From Datura wrightii (taxonomy: Eukaryota; Streptophyta; Magnoliopsida; Solanales; Solanaceae), in the NCBI GenBank assembly GCA_035772735.1, contig JASDFA010000016.1, forward strand, positions 143,046,501 through 143,110,500: a stretch of DNA of 64,000 bases. Direction: 5' to 3'. Shown piece after piece: positions 32,734 through 45,858 of the stretch. Made by a program: the position numbers and the translations under genes. The notes below the pieces were generated by a model. That model searched no databases. It was not told the DNA's origin and saw only the letters and a list, made by a program, of their open reading frames with translations. Each line of letters begins with the position of its first letter. Position 1 is the stretch's first letter.

Positions 32734-34019
32734 TCAAGCTAGAACTGAGCTGGTAGAGAATAATTGTGGGTATCTAGCCATCATATCCGCTTCGGCTTCC
32801 CACTTAGCTCCTTCAACATGCTGATTCCTCCATAACACTTTAACTGAAGCTACTTCCTTGTTCCTTAACCTTCGAACCTGATAATCTAGTATTTCTACCG
32901 GAACCTCCTCATAACTGAAGTTATCTTTTACACCAACACTGTCCATCGGGACAACTAGAGTTGGATCACCCAAACACTTCTTCAAGAGAGACAAATGAAA
33001 TACAGGATGCACAGAAGCTAATTCTGAGGGAAACTCCAATTCATAAGACACCTTGCTAACACGTCTACTATCCGGTATGGGCCAACATAGTGGGGACTAA
33101 GTTTCCCCTTCTTTTCGAACCTCATCACTCCCTTCATGGGAGATACCTTTAGAAATACCCAATCATCGACCTCAAATTCTAATTCTCTCCTCCTCAAATT
33201 GGCATAGGACTTTGGGTGACTCTGGGTAGTTTTCAACCTGTCACTTATCGATTGAACCTTCTCCATAGCCTCGTGAACCGAATCTAGTCCTATCATTACT
33301 GTTTCGCAACCTCAAACCATCCAATGGGCGACCTACACCTCCACCCATAGAGAGCCTCGAACGGTGCCATCTGAATGCTGGAATGACGGCTGTTATTTCA
33401 TGCAAACTCGATAAGATGCAAGTTCTCATCCCAGCTACCTTTGAAGTCAATCACGCATGCTCTCAACTTATCCTCGAGATTCTGAATTTTCTGCTCCTCT
33501 TGACCATTCTTTTGCAGGTGAAATGTTGTGCTGAGCTTAACTTGAGTACCAAGTCCCTTTTGAAATGACTTCCAAAACTAAGAGGTAAATTGAGTACCTC
33601 TGTTTGGGATAATGGATAAGGGAACTCCATGTAATCGAACTAGCTCCTGGATATATAGTTTGGCATAATCCTCCGTCGAATCCGTGGTTTTGACCGGCAA
33701 AAAATGAGCAGCCTTGGTCAACCTATCCACCCCCACCCTAAAGGAGTCATATTGCCAGTGAGTTTGAGGTAAACCTGTGATGAAGTCCATATTGATTTCT
33801 TCCCACTTCCATGTAGGAATACTGATATCCTAAAGCACACCTCCCAGCCTCTGATGCTCAACCTTTAGTTGCTGACAGTTCGAACACTTTGCTATGAATT
33901 CTGCGATATCTTCTTCATGCCATTCAACCAATAGACTTCCCGTAAGTCACGGTACATCTTGGTTGCACCTGGATGGATAGAATACCTAGATCCATGAGCC
34001 TCGTGCAACATCCGGATCC
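32734..34019 (-). pseudogene. E2 integrase and chromodomain, broken
   Basis: Pieces in three frames: zinc-finger end with CSNCQQLKVEHQ, catalytic core with MDFITGLP (first Asp) and a second motif IIPNRGTQF where the usual SDRGTQF Asp is Asn, GPF/Y-type segment (KGKLSPHYVGPYRI), and a chromodomain (YEEVPVEILDYQV ... VKVLWRNQHVEGAKWEAE). The Asp-to-Asn change alone would abolish catalysis. Confidence 0.82.
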
Positions 34020-35520
34020 TCAAATCATCCACATCTGAAACACATAAGCGACCCTGGTATCGATGTACCCCATCTCCCCTTTGAAGAAGACCTCTACCTT
34101 CTGATTTTGAACCACTTCCTTCAACTTTACCAAAATCGGGTCCTCATCTTGTAAATATTTTACATCAATCACCAAGGATGATTCTGATCCGTTCTGAACC
34201 ACAACACCGCCATTGGTCGATTCAACCAACCTAACTCTCAATCTTGCGAGTCGATGCACATCCTTTACCAGCTTCTTCTTCCCCTCATCGACATGAGACA
34301 CACTCTCCAAAGAGAGTCTACTAAGTGCTCCCACTACCACATTGGCCTTAACCAGATGGTAAAACACACTCATATCATAGTCCTTGAGTAGCTCCAAGCA
34401 CCTCATTTGCCAAAGATTAAGATCCTTCTACATGAACACATATTATAAGCTCTTATGGTACGTAAATACATCCACGTGAACCCCATTCAAATAATGTTGC
34501 CATATCTTCAAGGCGAATACCACCGGTGCCAACTCAAGATCATGGGTCGGGTAATTCCTCTCATGGACTTAAGTTGTCTAGAGGCATATTCTATCACCTT
34601 CCCATGCTGCACCAACACACACCCAAGTCTTGAAGCATCACAATGCACCATAAACCCACCAGTACCCTCCGATAGAGTTAACACCGGTGCTAAAATAAGT
34701 CGAGTCTTCAACTCTTGGAAGCTCTTCTCACAAACCTCCGACCATAATAATTTCACCTTCTTTTGAGTCAATTCAATCAAAGGTGCTGCAATCGATGAGA
34801 AAGCTTCAATGAACCTTCGATAGTAGCCAACTAAACCCAAGAAGCTCTGAATGTCCGAAGGATTCACCGGTCTAGGCCAATTCTTCATCGCTTCTATTTT
34901 TTGAGAGTCCATCCTTATGCTTTCGCTTGATACTACATGGCCCAAAAATGTTACGGAGTACATCCAAAACTCACACTTGCTGAATTTAGCATATAATTGG
35001 CGATCCTTGAGAGTCGGAAACACTATTCTCAAATGAGCGGCATATTCCTCCTCTAACCGTGAGTATATTAGGATGTCATCAATAAACACTATCACGAACA
35101 TATCCAAGTATGGCTTGAACACCCTGTTCATCAAGTTCATAAAAGCTACAGGAGCATTCATTAGTCCAAAAGACATAACTGCAAACTCATAATGACCATA
35201 CCACATCCTAAAGGATATCTTCAGGATGTCACTCTCCCGGACTCTGAGCTGATGATACCCGGATCTGAGATCTATCTTTGAGAAATGCTTGGCACCTTAA
35301 AGATGGTCAAATAAATCATCAATCCTGGTTAAACGATACATGTTCTTGACGATGACTTTGTTCAATTTTCGATAATCAATACATATACGAAGAGAACCAT
35401 CTTTCTTTTAGACAAAGAGAACTACTGCATCCCATGGGGACTTGCTCGATCTAATGAAACCCTTATCTAACAGGTCCTTCAACTGCTCTTTCAACTCTTT
35501 TAGCTCGGCTGGAGCCATAT
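34020..35520 (-). pseudogene. E2 reverse transcriptase and RNase H, broken
   Basis: The RT shows MSFGLMNAPVAF, FIDDILIYS and the connection motif FLGLVGYYRRFIEAFSSIA. RNase H starts at VHCDASRLG. Its last catalytic position reads VVVGALSR instead of ADALSR, so the Asp is lost. The main open part is 34508-35206. The N-terminal RT part to about 35520 has in-frame stops. Confidence 0.82.
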
Positions 35521-35559
35521 TGTAAGGAGGAATAGATATAGGCTGCATGTCAGGAAGAA

Positions 35560-36150
35560 GGTAAATACCAAAATCGATCTGCCGCTTGGGAGGGATTCCC
35601 GATAAATCATTTGGAAAGACCTCTGAATACTCATGTACTACTTAAACTAACTGGATAATCAGGGTCTCAAACTCAACATCCATAAACCTAACTAGATGGT
35701 ACACACAACCCTTAGAAATCATCTTTCTGGCCTTAAGATAGGAAATGAAACAACCTACAGGCACAGCTAAACAACCCTTCCACTCTAAGACTGGCTCACC
35801 CAGAAATTTGAACTCTATTTCTTGGGTTCTTTAATTAATTGAGGCATAACATACAAATAGCTAATCCATGCCGAGGATGACATCAAAATCAGTCATGGCT
35901 AACTCTATCAAATCTACTGAGGTGACTTTCTGAAGGACTGAGACCGGGCAACCTCAATATAATCGTCTAGCTATAACTGAATCACCTACTGGAGTAGAGA
36001 CTGAGAAAGGTTCTGACACTCCAAAGCTACTGGCAATATAAGGTGGCACAAAATACAAGGTAGCCTCCAGATCTAACAAAGCATAAACATGAATATGGAA
36101 AACTCGCAACATACCAGTGACTACATCCGGGGAGACCTCCTACTCCTAGA
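35560..36150 (-). pseudogene. E2 protease, inactive
   Basis: The active site reads LLDLEATL where the family has a D-x-G-A motif, so the Gly is replaced by Glu. The later TDFDVILGMD motif is kept, followed by a stop. It lies between gag and RT. Confidence 0.7.
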
Positions 36151-36179
36151 AGGATGCCAAGGCATGGAATTTGTTCTGG

Positions 36180-37330
36180 AGCTAACCGCCACCTATGCTA
36201 GTAGATGCTCCCTGATGTGCTGAGCGTACGGATGTGGCTGCGAAATCTAGAAGCTGGGCCTCGACCCTTATCATGACCCTATCTCACTGCTAGGCAATCC
36301 CTGAGCATGTATTTGGGATTTGCACACCCAAAACAAGCACCTGTACCTGCCAAGCACTAGCCCATATACCCTCGACCACATCTGCAACAAGCTGGGATGC
36401 TAGAATCTGCGGGTCTGCTGCTCTGACCCCTAGAGCCTGATGCTCGCCCCCTATGATCGTGCCTATGCCTGGATGGCACACTCAATGCTGAAGATGCTGG
36501 GGATGAGGATCTTTGGTGGGTCTGCTATCACTGCCCACCTCCTTATCTCGGCTGTGAGAATGTATGGTCATCTGTCCTATCCCACTTGGCCTCCCTCTCC
36601 CTCAGATGTGTCGCGTCCATCTACTAGGCATACAAGACTATCCGAAGGAAGTCCATGTCCTGGTGGAGGATAGAGGTCCTACAATGCTTGTCAAAATAGC
36701 CCTCTACTCCATGAACGAACCTACTCACCCGTGCCCTCTAATCGGCTACTAACTCTGGGGCGTACTTTGATAGGCAAGTGAACTCAAGGGCATACTCCTG
36801 AACCTTCATTCTCCCTTGCTTCATATTTACAAACTCAGCTGCCTTCATCTCCCTCATCTCACGAGAGAAGAACCGATCTAGGAATCCAACATGGAACTCT
36901 TCCCACGTGACAGGACCTGCTCCGACAGCTCTACTATCCTTCCATTGGCGAAACCAGTTGTGCGCGACCCCTTTCAACTGATACGAGGCCAAGTCTTTGC
37001 ACTCCACTCCATTCACCCCCATTATTTGGGTGATCTTCACAATCTCATCTAGGAACTCATGCGGGTCCTCATCTACTTTTGACCCGAGAAACTCTAGGGG
37101 GTTCATTCTCAAGAAATCCCTGACTCAAGCTACCGTTGCATTGCCATTTTGAGAGACATGTGCAACTGCCTGCTGATTGACTTGAGTGGTCAAAGCCTGC
37201 GTGAGCATCTAAATAACAGCCCAAAACTCAGCATGGGCAACTAGCTCCGGTGCCTAGTGCTCCTCAACTGGTGGGGCCTGCTAATGCCTATTCTCGTTGC
37301 CATCCTCGTGGTCTTCTCCATTCCTATCCT
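36180..37330 (-). pseudogene. E2 gag
   Basis: The best open segment (36738-37112) encodes FLGSKVDEDPHEFLDEI, the HNWFRQWKDSR core and KQGRMKVQEYALEFT, typical of chromovirus gag. The zinc-knuckle region downstream is degraded. Confidence 0.75.
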
Positions 37331-37550
37331 TTTACCATTCATTCTTTCGGTAGCCATGATTCTGCAATCAAGAATAGCACGAATTGGGAGGATAGGTAGA
37401 CATTTCATTGCATGACATATATCATGAAAGAAGGGAACATTTCCTAAAACGTCTCGTAGCCACTTCGTCATAAGTTAGGCGCTTTCACACAAATGAAAAA
37501 GACTCTACTTAATGCGGCTTTCAGACACCCTAGGACACTTTAAACCTATT

Positions 37551-37562
37551 GCTTTGATACCA
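37551..37562 (-). other. E2 primer-binding site, tRNA-iMet type
   Basis: The minus strand reads TGGTATCAAAGC, one change from the standard TGGTATCAGAGC, four bases from the 5' LTR edge. Confidence 0.8.
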
Positions 37563-37566
37563 AGTT

Positions 37567-39818
37567 TGTCACGACCAGAACGGAGGCCCAGATTGCAGTA
37601 CGGGACAAGGAGCCTTGAGAGACCCCAAGTCGACCCATGGCATAAGCATACATCTAACTCGATCAATGAAACTGAATAATCAACAATATAATCATAGCTG
37701 AAGTCTAACTTAAACATAACATCAGAATAACAATCTGAAGCTGAATACAACCATATGTATGAAAAGCCTCTAAAAAAGATGAGTTGATGGGACAGGACCC
37801 CAACTAACTCAACAAAACTGAAACTGAAATAGATATAGGAAATTTGAATAGTCTAGTCCTCGGGAGATGTGGACTCACCAACAACATATGATGTGAACTT
37901 AGAAGACTGACTATGAGGGGGGCTAAACTTGAGAGCTGAGTTCTGTATCATTAAACGATACAGCATACAGTATGCGGTCAGTACGTGGAATGTGCCGAGT
38001 ATGCAAGGCAAGTAAAACCGCTTAAATAACTAAACTCATTTAAAGACATGCGTAATGTAAATGCATAACAATAAGAATCTGAGAGTAGGGCTTGAATTCA
38101 TTCTTTCTGAAATTATGATCTCATCATAACATAATATATCATCATAACTGAATCGATTGACTTAAAGATGAAATCTGATATTTATAATTAAAACTGAACA
38201 TTGAGTCAAACCTTCTTTAGGACATGCGTACATATGTAAATCTCCTGAGTAATGGATATCCATAACTGAAATCATGAGGAACAATGGGAGACTCGTCTTT
38301 TAACTGACATGCCACAATAGAGCTTACGTGGTCCCAACTATCACACTCAAGTGGGTAGAGCTGTCCAAAGCCTTTCCAGGGCTAGGGACGATACCATGAT
38401 ATTGATATCAAGTTCGTTCCCAATAGGGGCAGGGGATAGCTCACAAGGGAGGTACCAAAGTAACATATATAAGTACCAACCTATGTTGGCGTGTATTTCT
38501 AAGGCATAGGGTGATCGACCCTTAGCCTACTTGGTGCAAGACACTACTCCCAAAAACATGCATATGCTCTATCTCATTTTGCAATGAAGTGCAACATCGT
38601 CTATTCATTAAGCTCAATAATCAAATACATCTCATTTATGAAATCATGCATATGAGAAGCTTTATACCAAATCGTACCACAAGATGAAAGATAATCGCTC
38701 CAAAACCATGTGGTAAGCTCACTTCGGGAGAATCATAATTCATACTTAGACATATGGGCATTGCCCAAAGATTTACCATACTTTGAAATACTCAATTCAT
38801 ATCTAAAAATAAGATTATAAACATGGGTAGCTTGAAAACATGTTTTTTATCATTATATCTCATCATCATACATTCATCACAAATCTCAACTTTCATGAAC
38901 TTTGCATCAATGGGCTTTTAATTCATAAAGTTAGAAACATGATTTTTAGTTGAAAACATTATTAAACTTGCACATGCTTCATAATTCAATGGTAGAAACA
39001 TATTTAAATCATACCTATGTAAAGAATTAAGAAATTCATGCATTAGGTTAAAACCCCATAGTCTAGACATAGAACATTCATGATTTAGAGAGGGATTGGG
39101 CATGGATGTTAGAGGAATCACCCATTCATAACCCTACATACCTATTGGTAGCTGATTCTTACACTTCTTTAATATCCCAATAAGAAATTCAAGGGTAATT
39201 GAAGAACACAAAACTTGATCACCCTCTCTAACCTTTCTACCTTGCTTGCATGAATAAATAGGCCTAAAATAAACTTAACCCCTTTAAAAGTCATCATTCA
39301 TAACTCAACTTCGTAGTATAGTCCTTAGGATCTTAGAAATTATGAAAAAAACCCTTACTAAATTCGCATAAAATAACTACCAGAGGGTCCCAATGAGGGA
39401 CCTAATGACTCATTACCTTGGGCCACGACTCATGGAATCATTCGTGAAGTACACTGCCTCAGCCTCAATAAATTTCATTCCCTACTTGATCACGACTCAC
39501 CCCACAAATCGTGGGGACTAAGCATGACTCGTGGGGTCCTCCCATCAAGTGCATTGCCTCCCTTCTTCTCTTTTCTTACTCACCACCCCACGACTGACCT
39601 AACGACTCATGGGGTCTAACCACGAGTCATGGTCACATCCGTGGGATCTCCTTTCTTAGATTTTCAAACTCCTCACCTGGCCTCCCTACGAGTCACATCA
39701 AGACTCGTGGGCTGCTTTCACGGGTCACCTCACGACCCATCCTGATACCTGGTGCCAGTTTTAAGTTTTTCTCCATTTCCACTCCCGTGTCTGAACCTTG
39801 GGCTTCTAGGGTATAACA
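37567..39818 (-). repeat. E2 5' LTR
   Basis: 2,252 bp partner of 30228-32488. The TATAT duplication follows it. The palindrome cluster lies at 39400-39750. Confidence 0.9.
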
Positions 39819-40205
39819 TATATCGCTGCCCTAGCAGGCTCAGAGTGTTGTGGTGAGTGCTAGGAAGATCGAGATGGCGTCTCCCTGTCGCCCTCAGATC
39901 TGGCTAACTCTGTCTGGGGCCTCCTACTAGTGCCCTCTCCTACTGCAACATCTAATTCTCGACCAGTCGTGTTCCGTCGTGCATTAGAAATTTCTCTATA
40001 AATAAGTAGCATAACATAAGCTTAGGGAGTTACCCTATACAGCACAACTCTATAGCACGACTGGAGCAGAAGGAAGAGTAACCACACTATTATACCATGT
40101 AGCCTCCTGTCTATAGAATATGGTGCACTTATACATCAATAAACAAGACTCTACTTGACACGGCTTGCAGACTCCCTGGGATACGACCTGCTCTGATACC
40201 AAGTT
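39819..40205 (-). pseudogene. E1 gag N-terminal remnant, leader and primer site
   Basis: The minus strand encodes a short, stop-containing gag start (RNTTGRELDVAVGEGTSRR). The leader ends in TGGTATCAGAGC (40190-40201), an exact tRNA-iMet type primer site four bases from the LTR at 40206. Confidence 0.75.
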
Positions 40206-40641
40206 TGTCACGCCCACCTTGGGAGGCATGAATGGCACCTAGTGCTACACTAGGATCTGGACTAACCTGACTAGCCTAGTGCACTACTGGTTCAAACCTG
40301 CAACTTAATTCAAGAATTCTACAAGCTATATCTCCGTTGTAAATACAGCCTCTGGCCGACAAGGCCACCTGTAAAAGGAGATAGCTAACCAACAACAACA
40401 TAATAATAGGGATCCTATGCAGGCCAACAAGACCACCATGCTATCTAGTTATAACTGAAATGAAATCAGGATACTAAACTATGCTATAGTCGACAAGGCT
40501 GCTAATCGACAACTAAACAAGGCCCCACACGGCCATCACATGAAATAAAACATATATAGGCCCCACAAGGCCAACAAAAAAAGCTAACTGCTAGAAATCT
40601 GTAGCCTGCAAGCCTCTAAGAGTGGAATAATGATCGAGATA
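40206..40641 (-). repeat. E1 5' LTR, truncated
   Basis: It matches 3596-4030 closely (TGTCACGCCCACC, GGAGGCATGAATGGCACC) and loses homology near 40641. About 1.7 kb of the LTR is missing or lies elsewhere. Confidence 0.75.
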
Positions 40642-40689
40642 TATTTATCACTCTAGACTCTTCGATACAAGGTGTGTAGCCTCATACCC
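40642..40689. other. Short unassigned junction
   Basis: 48 bases not matching the E1 or E3 LTRs. It marks a deletion or an older insertion site. Confidence 0.3.
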
Positions 40690-42642
40690 TGTCACAACTT
40701 GAGCATGGACCTTGGATCGTAACACAAGACCTAGAACCACGAATGGTTCTAACCTAACTCATGGAACATGCTTATCAAGTTTTAGAGAATAAACTAAGCG
40801 CAACAATCATAAAGAATAAGATAAGGCATAAGCGAAAGTCTAAAATATCATAATATGACAAACGGAATCCTCAAGACAACACAGACGAATATCTATATAT
40901 CATGATTGAAAGCCTCTAGTCATGTAATGAGCTAAAGGGACAAACCCCCAACTAGATCCACTAAAGTCTGAAACTAAAAGTCATAACAAAAGACATGTAT
41001 CAAAATTGACATCCCCGGATTGTGAGGACTCACAAAAACTACTGAAGCCGAACAAGATCAAATCTAGTGGCGAGACTGAGACTGATCACCTCAACATATA
41101 TCATGAGATGATATAGAATAAAAGTATGTGGTAAGTACTTAGAATGTACTGAGTATGTAGGATAAGTAAAACGTGAGAGTAGGAACAACATGCTAAAATC
41201 ATGATTGTGACATAGTCATAAACATGAGTTATTCATCATAAATAGAAGCTTACTTACCCAAAGTTTTGAAAGTAAAATCATGTAGCTTGAAATGTTTGAA
41301 ATCATAAGTGAAACCTCAAAAACTAATAAATGGATCAAATATGCTATAAAATATGGTATCATAAATCCTGAACAGGGAAAACTTAAAACATGAGGAACAA
41401 TGGAAGATTCTCATAGTAGATACCATCATTAATGAGTAGATGATGACCAACTATCTAACTCAAGTTGGCAGAGTCGTTTGCCCTGGCAAAAAATGATAAA
41501 GGCATGAAATCACTCGTCAGCCCATTCGGGCAGGGGAAACACTCTCTGGCGAGGACTCTTGTCATGATCGATACACATGGTGGCACATAGTTCTGAGACC
41601 TAGGTATGCTGAACCCCGGCCTACTGGGGAAAAATACTACTCCCAAAACATCCATATTTTTCATAGTCATAATCATAAAACATACTTTATTTTGCATGGG
41701 CTAGTTGGAAAACATGGAATTCATAAACATACTTGACCTATGTGAACTAGCCATGAAAATAATGTCACTGATTCGGCCATGATAAATAAGCTTGATATTC
41801 ATAAAATTCATGCATAATGGAGTAAATCACCATAACTTGAAACCATATATTCATAAGAGAATTTAATATAAAATATGTGATCATAGTCATAAATCATGGA
41901 TTGAATCATAAGAGAATTGAATTCATAGAAGATCATAAGAAATTTCATCTAAATTGAGTCTAACCCTAGAATTTCCATAAATCCTAATTGGAGACTTGAA
42001 TTCATAAAAATTGATTTGAAATTGGGCATGAGGGTGGAAGAAATCCCCCATTCATGACCCTACATGCCTGGATTTGAAGAGATCTTGCTAGGGTTTGAAA
42101 CCCAAGAGAATTAGAGAAGGAGAACCTTGATTGCTTGAGTGCTTGAGAGGATTGGATCTTCAACTTCAGATATTAGGAATAGTATGAGGGTTAGGAATGA
42201 ATAAAACCCTCTAATACACTCTTTTAGGAGCTTAAAATGACTTAGTTTAGGAGTTAAGTACATAGGAAGTACGGAAATACCCTTGATAACTCAATTGAAA
42301 ATTTCACCCCACCAGACCTAATGGGTCACTTAACAACTCGTTAGTGCACTTCATGGGTCGTTACCCTCCATCCACCATCACTGGAACAAAATTAAGTCCC
42401 CTGATGCTCACTTGATGCCTCCTCTTAACAATTCGTCATCACACTTAATGAATATCTCCTCCAGTAGTTAAGACTCTCTAAATCTCACATTTTCTAAAAC
42501 TTCCTCTCTTAATGGATCACTTAATGATCTGTCAAGTGTCCCAATGGGTCACTTGATGTTTGTTTTGTGATCTAGTGCAGATTATGTTATTTTCTTCATT
42601 TCATGCCTCGGGTCTAATATTAGCGAATTTTGGGGAGTTACG
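40690..42642 (-). repeat. E3 3' LTR
   Basis: It starts TGTCACAACTTGAGC and ends GAGTTACG (CA mutated), 1,953 bp. The adjacent C-rich tract (TCTCCCCCTTGG) is the minus-strand polypurine tract. It shares ordered blocks with the E2 LTR. Confidence 0.8.
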
Positions 42643-42755
42643 TTATCTCCCCCTTGGTAACATTTGTCCTCGAATGGAGACAAAGCAGCCTAGAAGGATA
42701 GGGAAGGAACTGCAACCCAAAATTGATAGGCTATACTGAAAACTAATAGAGTGAC

Positions 42756-44434
42756 TGATGTGCTATGAGTTTACAGCACTTTCGACACATAAAACTCAGA
42801 AAATAACATGAACTTAGGTATGTTTATATAGATATGAGGAACTTTTACTTTGATTTCAGTAAATATAAGTGTTGGAGAAAAAATGTGCAAAGGAAGCCCA
42901 AAAATGCAGAAAATCGACCAAGTACAAGTCTCAGTACGAGTCGTACCTTGATTGTACGAGCCATACTGAGAATCATGGTGAAAGTCAGAAGGCTAGAATA
43001 AGAGGAAGGCAACATATGACTCTCAGTATGAGTTGTACCAAGATGGTACGAGCCATAACTGGAGTCATGGAATTTTTCAGATAAATTTGCACAAAGGCAA
43101 TCTCTTGGTACAGGTGGAAATCACAGATAGTAGAAACCACATATGACCCATACCATGAGCCTTGGTAAACTTCATGAGATTCTTCAAGACTTGGCAGAAC
43201 TTCAGACACAACATCTGTATGAGTTGTAGGAGGAACGTACAAGGCTTACCACAACACTCGTGGAAAACCTTAAAAGATGTCAGAGTCTCAGGGCCAAACC
43301 ACGGATGCATTGTACTACTCATAGAACTAGTACAAGTCGTGCCAACCTTCCAACACTTAGACAAATCTGCAGCAGCCAAGGACGTACGAGAAGCAGGTAC
43401 GACCCATACAATCTTGCTATGGGTTGTAGGATCAGTCGTGATGCAGTCGACAACAGATATGGAAAATTCCCTGTTAGCTTAGTAAAAGGTTTCTAATGTC
43501 TGTATAAATATCTTTTATATTGTATTTTAGTGATAGAACATAGAAACAAAGTAGTAGAGGCGTGTGAAGAATATTTTGTGAATTTTTATCAAGTTTTGAA
43601 GTAGCAATTCTTAGGATCAAACTCTTGATTTTATCGATTGTTCTTGAGATTGTTCTTTGATATTCATATCTGGTTTTCTTCCAATTATTATTGTAAGGAT
43701 TTAATTATGTTTTTGTCTATGAACGCAAATTATAATCTTACAATCATGAGAGGCTAAAACCTCCACAACTAGGGTGGTGGGAACCATGGTGGATTAATGA
43801 AATAGGTTACACAAAACTGATTCAAAACCAATGCTAAACACTTGTATTTATTCTCTTCATCTTTAAACGTTTCTTAACAGTGTACAACATTAGGACTTTC
43901 CCAAGTTCTTTACTTGCTTGAACCTAGAAAAGTAGAGATTAGGAAAAGAGAATTACAACAAAGGCTTGGTCTTTATGATCATTGTATTAACTTGAGATGT
44001 GGTCGCAGGATAGTTAAATTTGGAACATATTAGTAATGGTTAGTTTGAAATTTCTCATGAGACTTGACCCGGTGATTGAGTATAGTCATCCAATACGGAT
44101 GAACCAGTCATTTGGATGAACCCTAGTTATTAGTTCTATAAGTAAGCATTGTGATTGATCACGTGTGTATACCCGAAGTAGTTATGAACCCATGGGGAAC
44201 ACTTACCCTAGTTATTTGAAAATCTTGATATCAATCATAATTATAATCTTGTTTTAATATTGTTTTCTTTGAAACCCCCCAATTTGGAGATAACTAACCA
44301 ACAAGTTCAGTTACCAGTATTAGTCTAGATATTACCCTATTCCCTGTGGGTTCGACCCCAACCTCTTTGTTAGGTTCTTTATTGAAAACGTCTCCTTCAT
44401 ACTTTTCCAGGAAGTATGAGTTTGAGTGTTATCA
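42756..44434 (+). mobile_element. Solo LTR related to element A
   Basis: 1,679 bp, TGATGTGCTATGAG...GAGTGTTATCA, with perfect GTGAC flanks (42751-42755, 44435-44439). TATA box at 43503-43510. Palindromic TACGAGTCGTA-like words at 42930-43440. Confidence 0.88.
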
Positions 44435-44631
44435 GTGACTAACTCTGAACTGAGATATGTGATGAGACTGAATTCATAAAACATGCACGCATATTAAGAC
44501 AAAAAAAATTGAGAGACATGAACTTGACATGAAACTGAATAGAGTACAAAGGAGGAAATGAGTACCTAATGCTGGAACTAATCTGGAAGGAAGAGATGCG
44601 GGTATCTAGCCATCATAGATGTTTCGGCTTC

Positions 44632-44858
44632 CTATGTAGCTCCCTCAACTAGTTGATTTTTCCATAAAACCTTCACTGAAGCTACCTCCGTGTTCCTCAA
44701 CTTGCTAATTTGACAATCAAGGATCTTAATTGAAACTTCCTCATAGGTAAGGTTATCATTCACAACAATGCTCTCTACCGGAATGACAAGAGCTGGATAA
44801 CCAATGCACTTTTTCAGCAAGGACATATGGAAATGCACCGAAGCTAACTTCACTGGTA
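44632..44858 (-). pseudogene. E3 chromodomain fragment
   Basis: It encodes LASVHFHMSLLKKCIGYP, LTYEEVSIKILDCQISKL and VKVLWKNQLVEGAT, the chromodomain and its entry. It is split from the upstream integrase by the hAT-like element. Confidence 0.78.
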
Positions 44859-44866
44859 ACTCCAAC

Positions 44867-45850
44867 TAGGGATGGGAAAAAATACTAAAAAACTGGATCG
44901 AACCAAACTAATTGGATTTCTTGATCTTGGTTTTTGATTTTTTGTTTCGATTTCGGTTCTATTTTTTCTAAAATTTTGATATTCAATTTGATTTTCAATT
45001 TTAGGATTTCAATTTTTTGATTTAACCAAAACGTATAATTTTTTTAAAAAATAAAATTATAATTTAATTTCAAAAAAATAAAAATACTACACCCAACACA
45101 ATCTAAAAGCCCATTAAGAGAATTATTTATATAATTGACACAATTGTTTAATTTGACAATCTAAAATCACATTAAGAGAATTATTTATATAATTGATACA
45201 ATTGTTCAATTTTTTCACAAATAGCAAGTTTTATAACAATTTTAGCTTAGTTCAGAAAATTTCTACAATTACTAATATGCTTTAAAGGATAGATAAAAAT
45301 AAAATATATGTAATATTTATTTAACAGAAAATCAGGGTCAATAGATTATTGAAATCTTTAAGGACCCATAAGAAAATTTATTATGAAATTTCTACTAAAT
45401 GTAAATCCACTAATCCCGCTAAAAATTAATAAATAAAAATTTAAAATGTTGTCTAGTTATATTTTTTTTACTTAAAGTTAACTTAGTTTGAATTAAACTT
45501 TGGAGCACAAAACATAAAATAATTTATTTTGAATTAAAAAAATAAAATAACTCATTTTTAATTAAAAAAGTAGCTCATTTTACATATAGAAAAATAGTCC
45601 ATTAATTAGGCCCAAATCGAAAAAATAGAATTAGAAAAAATGAAATGAACTGATTCATTATTTGGGAGCACTACCAAAGTGTTTCAAAGGTGGAATTATC
45701 TTGACCTAGATCTGAACCAAAATTGGAAAAAATCGAAACTAACCAAATTAGTTCGATTCGGTGTTTGGTACATACTAAAAAAATCAAAAATTGAAAAATT
45801 GAACTAAAATTTTAAAAAATCAAATCAAAAAATCGAATGCCCACCCCTAA
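44867..45850. mobile_element. hAT-like non-autonomous DNA element
   Basis: 984 bp, with imperfect terminal inverted repeats (TAGGGATGGGAA and TAGGGGTGGGCA) and 8-bp flanks ACTCCAAC and ACTCAAAC (7 of 8). It is very AT-rich with no transposase frame. It interrupts E3 coding sequence, which resumes in register after it. It contains two 58-bp tandem units (45098-45155, 45156-45213). Assignment to hAT rests on the 8-bp duplication. Confidence 0.7.
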
Positions 45851-45858
45851 CTCAAACT

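Larger units (their letters stand above)
30228..39818 (-). mobile_element. E2: chromovirus-type element nested in E1 gag
   Basis: LTRs at 30228-32488 and 37567-39818 with TG...CA ends. Perfect TATAT flanks (30223-30227, 39819-39823). Primer site 37551-37562 is tRNA-iMet type with one change. All polyprotein domains are present in gag-PR-RT-RH-IN-chromodomain order but broken. In a first stretch of about 190 bases the LTRs differ at roughly one position in ten, so it is much older than TRG by that measure. Confidence 0.9.
3596..40641 (-). mobile_element. E1: chromovirus-type Ty3/gypsy element, host of three nested elements
   Basis: E1 is reconstructed from separated parts in consistent order on the minus strand. 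They are: 5' LTR start (40206-40641), tRNA-iMet primer site (40190-40201), gag (39819-40189 and 28961-30227), protease (28702-28960), linker/RT (17931-19004), RNase H (17398-17930), integrase plus chromodomain (16004-17235), polypurine tract (15724-15745) and 3' LTR (3596-4633 plus 14534-15723). Inserted into it are TRG, A (with its own solo LTR) and E2. Removing them rejoins coding frames, for example the protease FHFPGE motif at 28702 with the EWRGNT motif at 18993. Many stops and frameshifts show it is dead. The 5' LTR is truncated, so its target duplication cannot be checked. Confidence 0.8.

Noticed and set aside
43077..43482. Frames of about 100 codons on both strands
   Set aside because: They lie in the solo LTR and are created by ACGAGTCGT-type repeats, not a gene.
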